A DNA stretch of 64,000 bases from Halobacteriovoraceae bacterium (GTDB lineage Bacteria > Bdellovibrionota > Bacteriovoracia > Bacteriovoracales > Bacteriovoracaceae), in the NCBI GenBank assembly GCA_002712005.1, contig PASP01000015.1, positions 1-64,000 on the forward strand, given 5' to 3'. Below are positions 17,019 through 26,278 of the stretch, piece by piece (position 1 is the stretch's first letter; every line of letters starts with the position of its first letter). The notes beneath the pieces were generated by a model, which made no database searches, was not told the origin of the DNA, and saw only the letters and a list, made by a program, of their open reading frames with translations. The position numbers and the translations under genes are program-made.

Positions 17019-17768
17019 ATGAAGAATATCGGTGTTTTACAGGCTAGATTTAGTTCTTCTAGGCTTCCTGGTAAGGTTCTACTTAAGGTTAATTCTAAGC
17101 CACTTCTTGAAGTTCAAATCAAGCGTATACTTCAGGCAAATAATATTGATAAATTGATCCTTGCAACAAGTGTAGAGTCTTCTGATGATGAATTAGAATA
17201 CTTAGGGCGTCGGATAGGTATTGAAGTATTCAGAGGATCTCTCTCTGACGTTTTGGATCGTTTTTATCAGGCGACTCAAGACTATGATTTTGATAACCTC
17301 GTGAGGTTAACTGGAGACTGTCCCCTAATAGATCCAGATGTCATAGATAAGGTTATTGAAAAGCATATTTTAGAAGGTAATGATTATACAACTAATGCTC
17401 TAGAGGCAACCTATCCAGATGGCCTTGATGTCGAAGTATTGAAGAGGGATGTATTTATTGAGTGCTGGAAAAAAGCTACTAAGAAATCTGAGCGAGAGCA
17501 TGTTACACTTTATGTAAACTCTAAACCATAAAGATATAAAATTGGACATGTTAAAAATAAAGAAGATCTTTCTTATCTTCGATGGACTGTGGATGAGCCA
17601 CGAGATTTTGAGTTAGTGAAAAAAATTCTTGAACACTGTGAAAAGTTAAGTTTTCGAATGAATGATGTCCTTCAGTTTGTAAGAGATAATGGTCTCGAAA
17701 ACTATAATACCAATATTAAAAGAAATGAAGGACTTCTAAAGTCTTTAAAAGAGGATTTAAATGATTAA
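17019..17768 (+). pseudogene. SpsF/PseF-like cytidylyltransferase interrupted by an in-frame TAA
   Basis: The gene starts at ATG 17019 with MKNIGVLQARFSSSRLPGKV, the CTP-binding signature of SpsF/NeuA-like nucleotidyltransferases, followed by LTGDCPLIDP and YPDGLDVEV. It stops at TAA 17529-17531 (codon 171), but the same frame continues with RYKIGHVKNKEDLSYLRWTVDEP, exactly the conserved family C-terminus, to the TAA at 17766. Families usually read NPERF here, so GAA to TAA is the probable mutation. The intact 249-residue protein would make the CMP-activated nonulosonic acid (PseF role). The lost C-terminal third carries conserved residues, so the truncated product is probably inactive. Confidence 0.82.
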
Positions 17769-19056
17769 GTCGAGATACGAAAAGTCAAATACATATTTAA
17801 ATAGAGCATTAAAGGTAATTCCATTAGGGTCTCAGACGTTTTCAAAGAGTATTACTCAGTATCCGTATGGTGTTTCTCCACTTTTCATTGAAAAAGGCGA
17901 GGGGGCATTGGTTTGGGATATAGATGGAAATCAATATGTAGACTTTGTTAACGCTTTGCTTTGTGTAAATCTAGGTTACAGATATAAAAAGGTTGATGAA
18001 GCCGTTGTTAAGCAGCTTTCAGAGCGTGGAGTAAGCTTTTCTCTTCCACATAGAATTGAGACCCTTGTTGCGGAAAAAATTGTTGAGCTTGTGCCCTGTG
18101 CTGAAAAAGTTCGGTTTGGGAAAAATGGAACAGATGCGACTTCAGCTGCAATAAGATTATCGAGGGCATATACTCGGCGTGAGCATGTTGCAGTATGTGG
18201 CTATCATGGGTGGCAGGATTGGTATATTGGCTCGACAACGAAAAATGAAGGTGTGCCCCATTCTACACGGAAGTTAACCCACAAATTTGAATTCAATAAC
18301 ATAGAATCATTAGAAAAAATATTCTCAGAAAGTAATGGTGAAATTGCTGCTGTTATATTGGAGCCAATGAATGTTTCTTACCCAAAAGATAATTTTTTGC
18401 AAAAAGTTAAAGACCTGTGTGTGAAAAATGGGGCAGTTCTAGTTTTTGATGAAACGATTACCGGTTTTCGCTTTTCTAGAGGTGGTGCACAAGAATTATT
18501 TGGAGTAATTCCTGACTTAACGACCTTAGGTAAAGGGATGGGGAATGGTTATCCTATATCTGCGATTTGTGGAAAAAGTGAGATTATGAATAAGATGGAG
18601 GATATATTTTTTTCAGGAACATTTGGAGGTGAGACTCTCTCTCTAGTCGCAAGTTATGAAACATTGAAAATTATTCAAGAAGAAAATGTACCAGAAAAAA
18701 TAAAAGAACTAGGTCTTTACCTTATTGATAAATTAGAATCATTAATAAAAGAACTTAAGCTTGGAGAGGTCTTTTCTGTTTCAGGACATCCTGTTTGGTC
18801 TTTTTTGGTAATTAAAGATTATAAAGCATATACAAATCTTGAAATTAAAAGTTTTCTAATGCAAGAAATGTTTAAGCGAGGGATTCTCTCAATTGGTACC
18901 CATAACTTAAGCTATTCTCATCGTAGGGAGCATGTGGACTCTCTTATTGAAGCCTATAGAGGTGCTTTCTTTGAATTGTCAAAAGGGCTCAATGGTGATG
19001 ATTTGATGAAGTTTTTTAATGGTAAAGTGTTAGAACCATTATTTAAAGTTAGATAA
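17761..19056 (+). CDS. class III PLP aminotransferase (glutamate-1-semialdehyde aminomutase-like)
   Basis: A 431-residue PLP enzyme of the HemL-like class III group. It shows GEGALVWDIDGNQYVDFVNALL, FGKNGTDATSAAIRLSRAYT, FDETITGFRFSRGG and the PLP-lysine Lys258 in TLGKGMGNGYPISA. A housekeeping HemL is unlikely given the position inside a pseudaminic-acid operon; relatives in such clusters probably aminate a sugar or small-molecule side chain. Its ATG overlaps the end of the cytidylyltransferase frame. The substrate is not known. Confidence 0.82.
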   Translation: MIKSRYEKSNTYLNRALKVIPLGSQTFSKSITQYPYGVSPLFIEKGEGALVWDIDGNQYVDFVNALLCVNLGYRYKKVDEAVVKQLSERGVSFSLPHRIETLVAEKIVELVPCAEKVRFGKNGTDATSAAIRLSRAYTRREHVAVCGYHGWQDWYIGSTTKNEGVPHSTRKLTHKFEFNNIESLEKIFSESNGEIAAVILEPMNVSYPKDNFLQKVKDLCVKNGAVLVFDETITGFRFSRGGAQELFGVIPDLTTLGKGMGNGYPISAICGKSEIMNKMEDIFFSGTFGGETLSLVASYETLKIIQEENVPEKIKELGLYLIDKLESLIKELKLGEVFSVSGHPVWSFLVIKDYKAYTNLEIKSFLMQEMFKRGILSIGTHNLSYSHRREHVDSLIEAYRGAFFELSKGLNGDDLMKFFNGKVLEPLFKVR

Positions 19057-19058
19057 AA

Positions 19059-20579
19059 ATGAAGTATAGGGTTTTATTTCGAGTTGATTCTGGTAAGCAT
19101 ATTGGTCTTGGGCATCTCATTCGTTGCTTAAGTATAGCGAAGGCTCTAGATCCATCAAGGTTTGAGGTCACATTTGCTTGTAGAAAACATGTAGAATCGA
19201 ACTACTCTTTCTTTTTTACGAATACACCTTTTTCTTTAATAGAGCTTTCTTCATCAAGCATAAATGCATCGATTGGATCCCTAGCTTATAATTCATGGTT
19301 AGGGGTTAGTGAGTTAGAAGATTTCGAAGAAACATTTTTAAGACTTGAGAACTTTGAACAAAAATTTGATTTCATTGTTATTGACCACTATGCTCTAGGG
19401 TTAAAGTGGGAGCAAAAAGCAATAAACTTTACAAAAAAGCTTATTGCGATTGATGACCTTGGAAATCGAAAACATGTTGCTCATTGTGTTATTGATCCTA
19501 ATTTTGGAAGTTTTGAAGATAAATTCAAAGGAAGTGTTGAAGATTACACAAAGTTATATTTAGGGGCGAAATATTCTATATTAAAAGAAGGCTTTTCCTT
19601 AGTCAGAGAAAAGAGTGTTAACTCGAATCTGGAAAAGAAGCTTGAGAAGGTACTTATTAACCTTGGAGGTAGTGGAGACTTATCAAGATTAGAGATATTG
19701 ATAGATTCTTTGAAGAGAACAAGATTTAAAGGTCATTTTGTCGTACTTGTTAATAATAAGAAGTTTGTTGATAATCGTAATCGATTTGAAAAAGATGAGC
19801 GATTTTCATTCGTTGACTTTATTGATGATATGGTTCCATTTTTAAGTGAGTTTGATCTTGTTATAGGTGCGGCAGGAGGAAGTTTTTGGGAAAGGGGTTG
19901 TTTGGGAGTTCCTTCTGTTTTATTAAAGGTTGCTGAAAATCAGAATGTCGTGACAGACTCTTTGAAAAATAGATTTCCAGAGCTTGTTTTTGATAATATT
20001 AACCAAATGTGTTCAGAGATTGGAAAGGTAATTTCTTCTTTTAAGAATATTGAGTATAAACAAAAAGTTGTTCGCAGTATTTCCTCTTTAGTGACGGGGT
20101 TGGGGCTAGCAAATATTGTTACGGAGGTATTTTCTCAAGAAGTATTTAGATTGAGAGAGGCCAAAGTTGAAGATGCTCTTGTTGTGTATGGATGGCAGTC
20201 CTTTCCTGGAATGAGAAAGTATTTTCGAAACCCTGAAATACCGAAGCTTGAAGAGCATCTTTCTTGGTTTAAAGACTCTGTTGAGAAAATAGAGAAACGT
20301 AGCGTTTTTATTTTTGAAACTACCTATGGTTTACCCCTTGGTGTGGTTCGTTATGATATTGAAAATTCTAATGTCGCAGAAGTATCAATTTTGATCAATC
20401 CATTTTTTCATAGAAACTCATTGGGGGCGAGGGCTCTTATTGCACTTGCCAACCAACAAAAAAAGATGTCCTTTAAAGCATATGTTGAAAGTGAAAATGT
20501 TGCATCTAAAAAAGCATTCTTAAGAGCTGGATATACACAAATAGGAGAGAGAAGCTTTTATTTAGGAAGTAGAGAATGA
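19059..20579 (+). CDS. pseG: PseG hydrolase fused to a PseH-like GNAT acetyltransferase
   Basis: A 506-residue two-domain protein. Residues 1-350 match PseG, the GT-B-like hydrolase that removes UDP from UDP-2,4-diacetamido-trideoxy-L-altrose: RVDSGKHIGLGHLIRCLSIA with the catalytic-loop histidine, DHYALG, IDDLGNRKH, NLGGSGD and GAAGGSFWERGCLGVPS. Residues about 365-506 form a GNAT acetyltransferase (FRLREAKVEDA, VEVSILI-type strand, AYVESENVASKKAFLRAGY) resembling PseH, which N-acetylates the 4-amino sugar. The two are usually separate genes. The order of reactions is PseH then PseG, so the fusion would couple consecutive steps. Confidence 0.9.
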   Translation: MKYRVLFRVDSGKHIGLGHLIRCLSIAKALDPSRFEVTFACRKHVESNYSFFFTNTPFSLIELSSSSINASIGSLAYNSWLGVSELEDFEETFLRLENFEQKFDFIVIDHYALGLKWEQKAINFTKKLIAIDDLGNRKHVAHCVIDPNFGSFEDKFKGSVEDYTKLYLGAKYSILKEGFSLVREKSVNSNLEKKLEKVLINLGGSGDLSRLEILIDSLKRTRFKGHFVVLVNNKKFVDNRNRFEKDERFSFVDFIDDMVPFLSEFDLVIGAAGGSFWERGCLGVPSVLLKVAENQNVVTDSLKNRFPELVFDNINQMCSEIGKVISSFKNIEYKQKVVRSISSLVTGLGLANIVTEVFSQEVFRLREAKVEDALVVYGWQSFPGMRKYFRNPEIPKLEEHLSWFKDSVEKIEKRSVFIFETTYGLPLGVVRYDIENSNVAEVSILINPFFHRNSLGARALIALANQQKKMSFKAYVESENVASKKAFLRAGYTQIGERSFYLGSRE

Positions 20580-21262
20580 AAAAGTATATTATTGCAACTA
20601 TCCATGATTGGAATATTTCAAATTATGAGAAATATTTTGCTGCTGATGAACGATTTACATTAATTACTTCAAAAAAAGAATTAAGCCTTGAATTTCTTCA
20701 AGAGATAGAGCCTCGTTATATATTTTTCCCTCATTGGTCTTGGATCGTTCCAAAAGAAATTATTGAAAAATTTGAGTGTGTTTGTTTCCATATGACAGAC
20801 GTTCCTTTTGGTAGAGGAGGGAGTCCTTTACAAAACTTAATAATTAGGGGGATTCAGGAAACGAAATTAACCGCATTAAGGATGGTTGAACAACTTGATG
20901 CAGGTGATATTTACTGCAAAAAAAGTGTAAGTTTAGATGGGCGTGCTGAAGAAATATATAAGAGGGTGTCGAGCTTAAGTTTTGAGTTGATCCAGGAAAT
21001 AGTAAATAGGGAAATTAGCCCCCTTCCTCAATCAGGTGAGGTTGTCGAATTTAGTAGAAGAACTCCAGAGGAAAGTGATATCTTAAAAAGCAACATTCGT
21101 CCTGAAATGTTGTATGACTTTATAAGAATGCTAGATGCTCCGGGGTACCCTCATGCATTTGTTAATATAAATGGTAAAAATATTTACTTTCATGAAATTG
21201 AAAAAGATGAAAATGGATGTTTGAAAGGAACTTTTTACATCAAGGAAAGTGATGATGAGTAA
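20576..21262 (+). CDS. formyltransferase-family protein (sugar N-formyltransferase candidate)
   Basis: A 228-residue protein with the formyltransferase core: FFPHWSWIVP, CFHMTDVPFGRGGSPLQN (His72) and RMVEQLDAGDIY (Asp108), corresponding to the catalytic His and Asp of methionyl-tRNA formyltransferase and ArnA. The usual Asn two residues before the His is Cys70 here. It is much shorter than methionyl-tRNA formyltransferase and lies in a nonulosonic-acid operon, so it probably formylates an amino sugar with 10-formyl-THF. It overlaps the preceding gene by 4 bp (ATGA). Confidence 0.75.
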   Translation: MKKYIIATIHDWNISNYEKYFAADERFTLITSKKELSLEFLQEIEPRYIFFPHWSWIVPKEIIEKFECVCFHMTDVPFGRGGSPLQNLIIRGIQETKLTALRMVEQLDAGDIYCKKSVSLDGRAEEIYKRVSSLSFELIQEIVNREISPLPQSGEVVEFSRRTPEESDILKSNIRPEMLYDFIRMLDAPGYPHAFVNINGKNIYFHEIEKDENGCLKGTFYIKESDDE

Positions 21263-21923
21263 GAAGATTTTAGTTCTTGTGGCCCATAGTGATGATGAAG
21301 CCCTAGGTTGTGGCGGAACAATCGCAAAACATATCAGATCTGGAGACCATGTTAAGTTAATCTTTATGACTAATGGAGTAGGTTCAAGAGAAAACTCATC
21401 GTCTTTAGAAATTGAGGAGCGAAACTCTTCTTTGAAAAAATCCTGTGAGATCTTGGGTGTTAAGGATTATGTACAGCTAAATTTCGAAGACAATAAAATG
21501 GATATGTACCCTTTATTAGACATTATTAAAGAAGTTAGTTCTGTTTTAAAAGGTTATGATCCAGAGCTAATTTATACACATCATTCATCAGATCTAAATG
21601 TGGACCATAGAATTACACATGATGTATGCTTTACTATCTTTAGACCCCAGCCATTTTGTAGCGTGGTGGAGATTCGTACTTTTGAAGTTCCCTCAAGTAC
21701 TCACTGGAATACTGGAAGTTCTTTTACTCCAAATCTATTTGTAGATATTAAGGAAGTTAAAGAACTTAAAATGAAGTCTTTGAAATGCTATGATGAAGAA
21801 ATAAGAGAATTTCCACATGCAAGATCTTATCGTGGAATTGAGTCATTAATTGTCTTTAGAGGTTCGACAGTAGGCTTGGAAGCCGCTGAGGCATTTTGTA
21901 TTGAACGAAAAATTGAAAGGTGA
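21255..21923 (+). CDS. PIG-L/LmbE-family N-deacetylase
   Basis: A 222-residue zinc-dependent deacetylase. The N-terminus LVLVAHSDDEALGCGGTI carries the AHxDDE motif (His11, Asp14 as zinc ligands, Asp13 as base), and YTHHSSDLNVDHRITHDV carries the HxxSDxNxDH motif of the family. Relatives remove N-acetyl groups from amino sugars. GTG 21249 and ATG 21252 are alternative starts; ATG 21255 gives the best spacing to AAGGAAAG. It overlaps the formyltransferase end. Together the two suggest exchange of an N-acetyl for an N-formyl group. Confidence 0.85.
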   Translation: MSKKILVLVAHSDDEALGCGGTIAKHIRSGDHVKLIFMTNGVGSRENSSSLEIEERNSSLKKSCEILGVKDYVQLNFEDNKMDMYPLLDIIKEVSSVLKGYDPELIYTHHSSDLNVDHRITHDVCFTIFRPQPFCSVVEIRTFEVPSSTHWNTGSSFTPNLFVDIKEVKELKMKSLKCYDEEIREFPHARSYRGIESLIVFRGSTVGLEAAEAFCIERKIER

Positions 21924-21927
21924 AAAA

Positions 21928-22980
21928 ATGAAAGAATTAGTTATTGATGGTGTAAAAATTGGTGCTGGATACAAGCCTTATATAATAGCTGAAATTTCAG
22001 CAAATCATAACGGTGATATTAATAAGGCTCTAAGACTTATTGAAATTGCAAAAGAAAGTGGTGCAAATGCTGTAAAGCTTCAAACGTATACTGCTGATAC
22101 CATGACTATTAAAAGTGATAGAGAAGAGTTTAAGATTAAAGGTGGGCTGTGGGATGGCCATACCCTTTATGATCTTTATGAATGGGCCCATACTCCTTGG
22201 GAGTGGCATAAAAAACTATTTGATAAAGCCAAGGAAGTAGGTATTTCTATTTTTAGTACTCCGTTCGACGAGTCAGCTGTAGACTTTTTAATGGAGTTAA
22301 AGACTCCTGCTTTTAAAATTGCTTCATTTGAGGCAACAGATATTCCACTAATTGAATATATTGCAAAGCAAGGCAAACCAATAATTATTTCTACAGGAAT
22401 GGCCAATATAGAAGAGATTGAGCAGGCTGTTAATACAATAAAGAAGTATAATGACCAACTTGTTGTGCTACACTGCGTAAGCAGTTATCCAACACCTCCT
22501 GAAGAAATGAACCTTAGAACAATAGTTGATATTAGTGAAAGGTTTAATGTTATTTCTGGTCTTTCAGACCATACTTTAGGTACTACCACAGCTGTAGTAG
22601 GTGTTTCATTAGGTGCAAGTGTAATTGAGAAGCATTTTATTGAGTCAAGAGAGGATAAGGGGCCAGACTCAGCATTCTCTCTTGAACCATATGAGTTAAA
22701 AAAGCTTGTTAAGGAAACTTCAACAGCATTTTCTTCTTTAGGTTGCGCAAATTATGATAGAAAGTCCAGCGAGAAAGAGAATATAGTGTTTAGAAGGTCC
22801 ATATACTTTACGAAAGATTTAAAAAAAGGCGATGAAATAACTAAAGAAAATATTAGAAGAATACGGCCAGGCTTTGGAATAGCTCCAAAGTTCTATAATG
22901 AAATTTTGGGGCAGGTTGTGAACAAGGATATTTCAAAAGGAACGCCTGTCCATTGGGATGATATTAATGGAACAAAGTAA
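21928..22980 (+). CDS. pseI: pseudaminic acid synthase, PseI (NeuB family)
   Basis: A 350-residue enzyme that condenses the 2,4-diacetamido-trideoxy-altrose with phosphoenolpyruvate to give pseudaminic acid. Visible motifs: YIIAEISANHNGDINKAL, AVKLQTYTADTMT, FSTPFDESAVDFL, FKIASFEATD, HCVSSYPTPPEEMN, GLSDHT and EKHFIESR in the TIM barrel (1-285), then a SAF antifreeze-like domain (290-350, SIYFTKDLKKGDEIT, RRIRPGFG). The wording of these motifs matches PseI rather than sialic acid NeuB. ATG 21928 follows GAAAGG at a normal distance. Confidence 0.95.
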   Translation: MKELVIDGVKIGAGYKPYIIAEISANHNGDINKALRLIEIAKESGANAVKLQTYTADTMTIKSDREEFKIKGGLWDGHTLYDLYEWAHTPWEWHKKLFDKAKEVGISIFSTPFDESAVDFLMELKTPAFKIASFEATDIPLIEYIAKQGKPIIISTGMANIEEIEQAVNTIKKYNDQLVVLHCVSSYPTPPEEMNLRTIVDISERFNVISGLSDHTLGTTTAVVGVSLGASVIEKHFIESREDKGPDSAFSLEPYELKKLVKETSTAFSSLGCANYDRKSSEKENIVFRRSIYFTKDLKKGDEITKENIRRIRPGFGIAPKFYNEILGQVVNKDISKGTPVHWDDINGTK

Positions 22981-23635
22981 TAAAAAAAACATTCAAAAAA
23001 AGGTATTTTTAGATAGCGAAGCTGACAATTGGTATACTCGTAATAAAGACAAAATCCTAGAGAGGAAAGACTTTTATCCTCAGTTTCGGGGCTACGAAGA
23101 ATTCTTAAGCTCTCTTAAAAATACAAATATTTTAGAGATAGGCTCATCTGTAGGACACAATCTAGATTACATTGATAGGTTAACTGGGTCCAGTAACGGG
23201 CTGTATGCTATTGAACCTTCTCGACTCGCTGTAGAGGATGGTGAGAAATTATTCCCTAAAATAAGTTTTACTAATGCTTCAGGTGAAGAATTACAATGCT
23301 TTGAAGATAATAAGTTTGACTTTATTATTATTGGGTTTTGTTTATACTTATTTGATAGAGAAATACTCGATTTATTTGTGAATGAAGTTGATAGAGTTTT
23401 AAAAAAAGATGGTTTTTTGATGATTTTTGATTTTGATTCGAAGACACCATTTAAAAATAAATACGCTCATGAAGAAGGTATTTATAGTTATAAGATGGAT
23501 TACTCAACGTTATTTCTCGAAAATAGAAACTATTACCTTGTTCAAAAAATGCCTTGGTCACATAGAATGCCTAATTTTGACCATGATAAAAATGAAAGAT
23601 GCGCCACTTATTTAATATACAAAGAACTGTCATAA
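22967..23635 (+). CDS. class I SAM-dependent methyltransferase
   Basis: A 222-residue protein with motif I NILEIGSSVGHNLDYI, an acidic residue after strand 2 (YAIEPS), FDFIIIGFCLYLFDR and VDRVLKKDGFLMIFDFD, the order of a Methyltransf_11-type fold. It overlaps the end of pseI by 14 bp, so it is translationally coupled and likely methylates the nonulosonic acid or a neighbouring sugar. Starts at 22958 and 22967 are both possible; GGGA is better spaced for the second. It is the last gene of the operon before the repeat scar. Confidence 0.8.
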   Translation: MEQSNKKNIQKKVFLDSEADNWYTRNKDKILERKDFYPQFRGYEEFLSSLKNTNILEIGSSVGHNLDYIDRLTGSSNGLYAIEPSRLAVEDGEKLFPKISFTNASGEELQCFEDNKFDFIIIGFCLYLFDREILDLFVNEVDRVLKKDGFLMIFDFDSKTPFKNKYAHEEGIYSYKMDYSTLFLENRNYYLVQKMPWSHRMPNFDHDKNERCATYLIYKELS

Positions 23636-23926
<291 letters not shown>

Positions 23927-23964
23927 ATCGTTGGAAATCCAAAAATGAGAGAATGAGTGAGAAT

Positions 23965-24129
23965 ATGCAAAAAACTAAAAAGTATAAGTATGAGTTTAAA
24001 AGACTTGTCCGAGGTGTATACATGAATGAGGGACAAAGTTAAGTCCAACATTTGAAGCGGGCTAAGAAATGGGGTGAGCCTCACTAGCAAATAGTACTTA
24101 GAGTTATGAATGCATACTTGTTGACATGA
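23965..24129 (+). pseudogene. decayed IS3-family OrfA (transposase helix-turn-helix) remnant
   Basis: One frame from ATG 23965 reads KYKYEFKRLVRGVYMNEGQS, stop, VQHLKRAKKWGEPH, stop, QIVLRVMNAY. This follows the order of IS3-type OrfA N-termini (Y.FK..vv..Y..G.s...lAk.wgi....I..WV.aY) with two internal stops (24040, 24085). No OrfB or inverted ends are recognisable. The match is by eye only, so this is a tentative call. Confidence 0.4.
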
Positions 24130-24201
24130 ATTTCAGTTAATATCTTTTTTCAATAACTGTTATAGTCTTTTCTTTTTTTTATTTAAATAGGCTATAGTCT
24201 T

Positions 24202-25497
24202 GTGTTAACGTTAACTTCTATCTTTCTTGTCATACTAAAAAAGTTTATGAAAATAGGTTTAAAGTTATTCTTAATTTATATTGGGATCTACTATGTCTTA
24301 CCATTATTACTTGGTCCGATTTATGATTTCTCATATATGGATATTTTTATAGGAGAGGTGTCACATAGTAATGCCTCTATTGGTATCGCTTTATTCTCAT
24401 TTATTTTCCTTTTAATTTATCTTTGTGGTGAAAGGGTTAATTTTTTAAATTTAGAAAAAAAGATTAACATTTTTGGATTTGAAAAAGTTAATTTACTTCT
24501 ATCAATGATTTTCTTGTTCCTGGCTTTTTATTTCCAATATAAGCATGGTATTTCCTACAGACAAAAGGGAAGGCCTATTTCAGAAGTTGCCAATGTAATT
24601 ATGCCACTCATGATACTGCGTCTTTACTTTAATGCCGTTGGCATTAGTTATGTTGGAAGATTGGCAAGAAAAGATAGATTTTCTAGATTTGAGTCAAATA
24701 CTTTATTTCTAATAGCACTATCCTTAACCGTTTCTTCGACATCAGCATATGGAGTTGTTAGGGGATTAATTTTCTTCTTTATCTTTCTAGAGGTTAAGGG
24801 TTTACGGGGCTTTCTTTTTTGTAGGTCGAATAAGGTATCTCTAATAGGGCAGCTAAAGTCAGTAATATTTCTTTTCGCGGTAGGTGTCTCTGGTTTCTTG
24901 ATGGGACTAGCGAATAAATGGGGAATCGAAAGAGCCATTGAAAGTACTCTAGATCTTCCTTTTAAAAAGTTTTTAGTAATACCATTGAGAAGACTATCTT
25001 ATCATTATTATTCATTTGCACACAGTGTTGAGAACAATTTATTAAATTTAGATTTTCAAAATTTAGGTCTAGATTCTAGTTTAGATATGCTCTGGTCAAG
25101 GGCGATGTTTTTATTTGGTGCAAAGATTAGTAAAGGTGAAGTTTGGTCTCCTTCGAGACTTAATATTATTACAATCTTAAATGACTATGGTCCCAGAACA
25201 GGGGCAAGTCCAGGAATGCTTTCGTCCGCCAATTTCTTCCCTCTTTTTCCTATTAATTATATTCTTTGGATTGTTTTTCTAAGTATTGTTTTCCATTTTT
25301 TAAGCACAGTTGTTAGTGGAGAAAGAAAACCTAAGTTCTTAACATTTATTTTATTATTATTATATGCGCAGTCAATTGTAGATAGTTCCATTGAATTCTT
25401 AAACCCTATGAGTAATGCTGGAATTTCATTACTTTTTCTTCTCTTTCTGAGGCTTTCTGTAAGGCCTTATAAAAATACTGTTAATGTAAGGATATAA
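24202..25497 (+). CDS. polytopic membrane protein, probable O-antigen polymerase (Wzy-like)
   Basis: A 431-residue protein with about ten hydrophobic helices and a long soluble loop at roughly 260-345 containing RLSYHYYSFAHSVENNLL and DYGPRTGASPGM. Wzy proteins are too diverse for motif recognition; the call rests on topology, size and the Wzz-like gene 3 bp downstream. The GTG at 24202 has no good ribosome site; an ATG at 24247 (MKIGLKLFLIYIG) is a reasonable alternative. Confidence 0.6.
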   Translation: MLTLTSIFLVILKKFMKIGLKLFLIYIGIYYVLPLLLGPIYDFSYMDIFIGEVSHSNASIGIALFSFIFLLIYLCGERVNFLNLEKKINIFGFEKVNLLLSMIFLFLAFYFQYKHGISYRQKGRPISEVANVIMPLMILRLYFNAVGISYVGRLARKDRFSRFESNTLFLIALSLTVSSTSAYGVVRGLIFFFIFLEVKGLRGFLFCRSNKVSLIGQLKSVIFLFAVGVSGFLMGLANKWGIERAIESTLDLPFKKFLVIPLRRLSYHYYSFAHSVENNLLNLDFQNLGLDSSLDMLWSRAMFLFGAKISKGEVWSPSRLNIITILNDYGPRTGASPGMLSSANFFPLFPINYILWIVFLSIVFHFLSTVVSGERKPKFLTFILLLLYAQSIVDSSIEFLNPMSNAGISLLFLLFLRLSVRPYKNTVNVRI

Positions 25498-25499
25498 CT

Positions 25500-26273
25500 A
25501 TGAAACAAGATGAGATCACTTTTATTGATTTAACGAAAATAGCGTTTAGAGATATCAGAGTTGTTGCAGCAATTAGCCTCATCGTTGTGATACTTGCTGG
25601 AGGAATGTTATTTTATCGATCTAAAAAAAATGAAGAAGCGAGGATAAAAATCTCTGGAGATTATTGGAAAGCATCTACCTTAATTGTTCGAACTCATAGT
25701 ATCGCAAAGTTAGATATGATTAATTCTATTTTAGATATTGATGAAAGTAGTACATATTATGACTTATATACTGCATTTATTGTAAATTTATATAATAAGA
25801 AGGCTCTTTCTAGGCTAGGAAAAGTAGATAGCGAGTCAGATCGTATTGATATTGTTGAGGTTGTTGATGGAAATACCTTTCATAAGGTGACTGTAATCTC
25901 TTATGAGTCTGAGAAGGACTCAAAGTTGCGTTTATTATCAGAACTTAAGAAAGCATCTGATGAAGTAAATACTAACTTTATGGAATATTATAAAGAGATG
26001 ATAGAGTTGAAACGTGATGCTTATCATAGTCGAAAGTCTGAAGTTAGTAGAAATTATAATGATGCAATGGTGGAAAATGAATATAAAGATATAAATTTTA
26101 TTAAAGAGATTAATTTAAATGATAACCTGTCTCCTGTCTATAGGAGTGTAGGTGAGATACAAACCGAGATGATATCTTCTTCAACAAAAAATATAAGTAT
26201 GATTAAGCTAATTATTGTAGTTGTCGTATCAATTGTTGGATTGTGTTATACAGTCGCGATTTTTAGACTCTAG
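25500..26273 (+). CDS. Wzz-like polysaccharide chain-length determinant
   Basis: A 257-residue protein with the Wzz layout: a short cytoplasmic N-terminus (DEITFIDLTKIAFRD), a first membrane helix at about 20-37, a long periplasmic domain rich in charged helices (40-230) and a second helix at about 237-255 (LIIVVVVSIVGLCYTVAIF). It would set the length of the polymer made by Wzy in the inner membrane. It is shorter than typical Wzz (about 325-350), and the proline-rich motif before the second helix is weak. It is translationally close to the polymerase-like gene. Confidence 0.7.
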   Translation: MKQDEITFIDLTKIAFRDIRVVAAISLIVVILAGGMLFYRSKKNEEARIKISGDYWKASTLIVRTHSIAKLDMINSILDIDESSTYYDLYTAFIVNLYNKKALSRLGKVDSESDRIDIVEVVDGNTFHKVTVISYESEKDSKLRLLSELKKASDEVNTNFMEYYKEMIELKRDAYHSRKSEVSRNYNDAMVENEYKDINFIKEINLNDNLSPVYRSVGEIQTEMISSSTKNISMIKLIIVVVVSIVGLCYTVAIFRL

Positions 26274-26278
26274 CTAAG

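Noticed and set aside
17761-19056. Housekeeping glutamate-1-semialdehyde aminomutase (hemL)
   Set aside because: Location inside a nonulosonic-acid operon and overlap with the cytidylyltransferase frame favour a pathway-specific aminotransferase.
20576-21262. Methionyl-tRNA formyltransferase (fmt)
   Set aside because: Too short, lacks the C-terminal tRNA-binding domain and the Asn of the catalytic Asn-x-His, and lies in a sugar operon.
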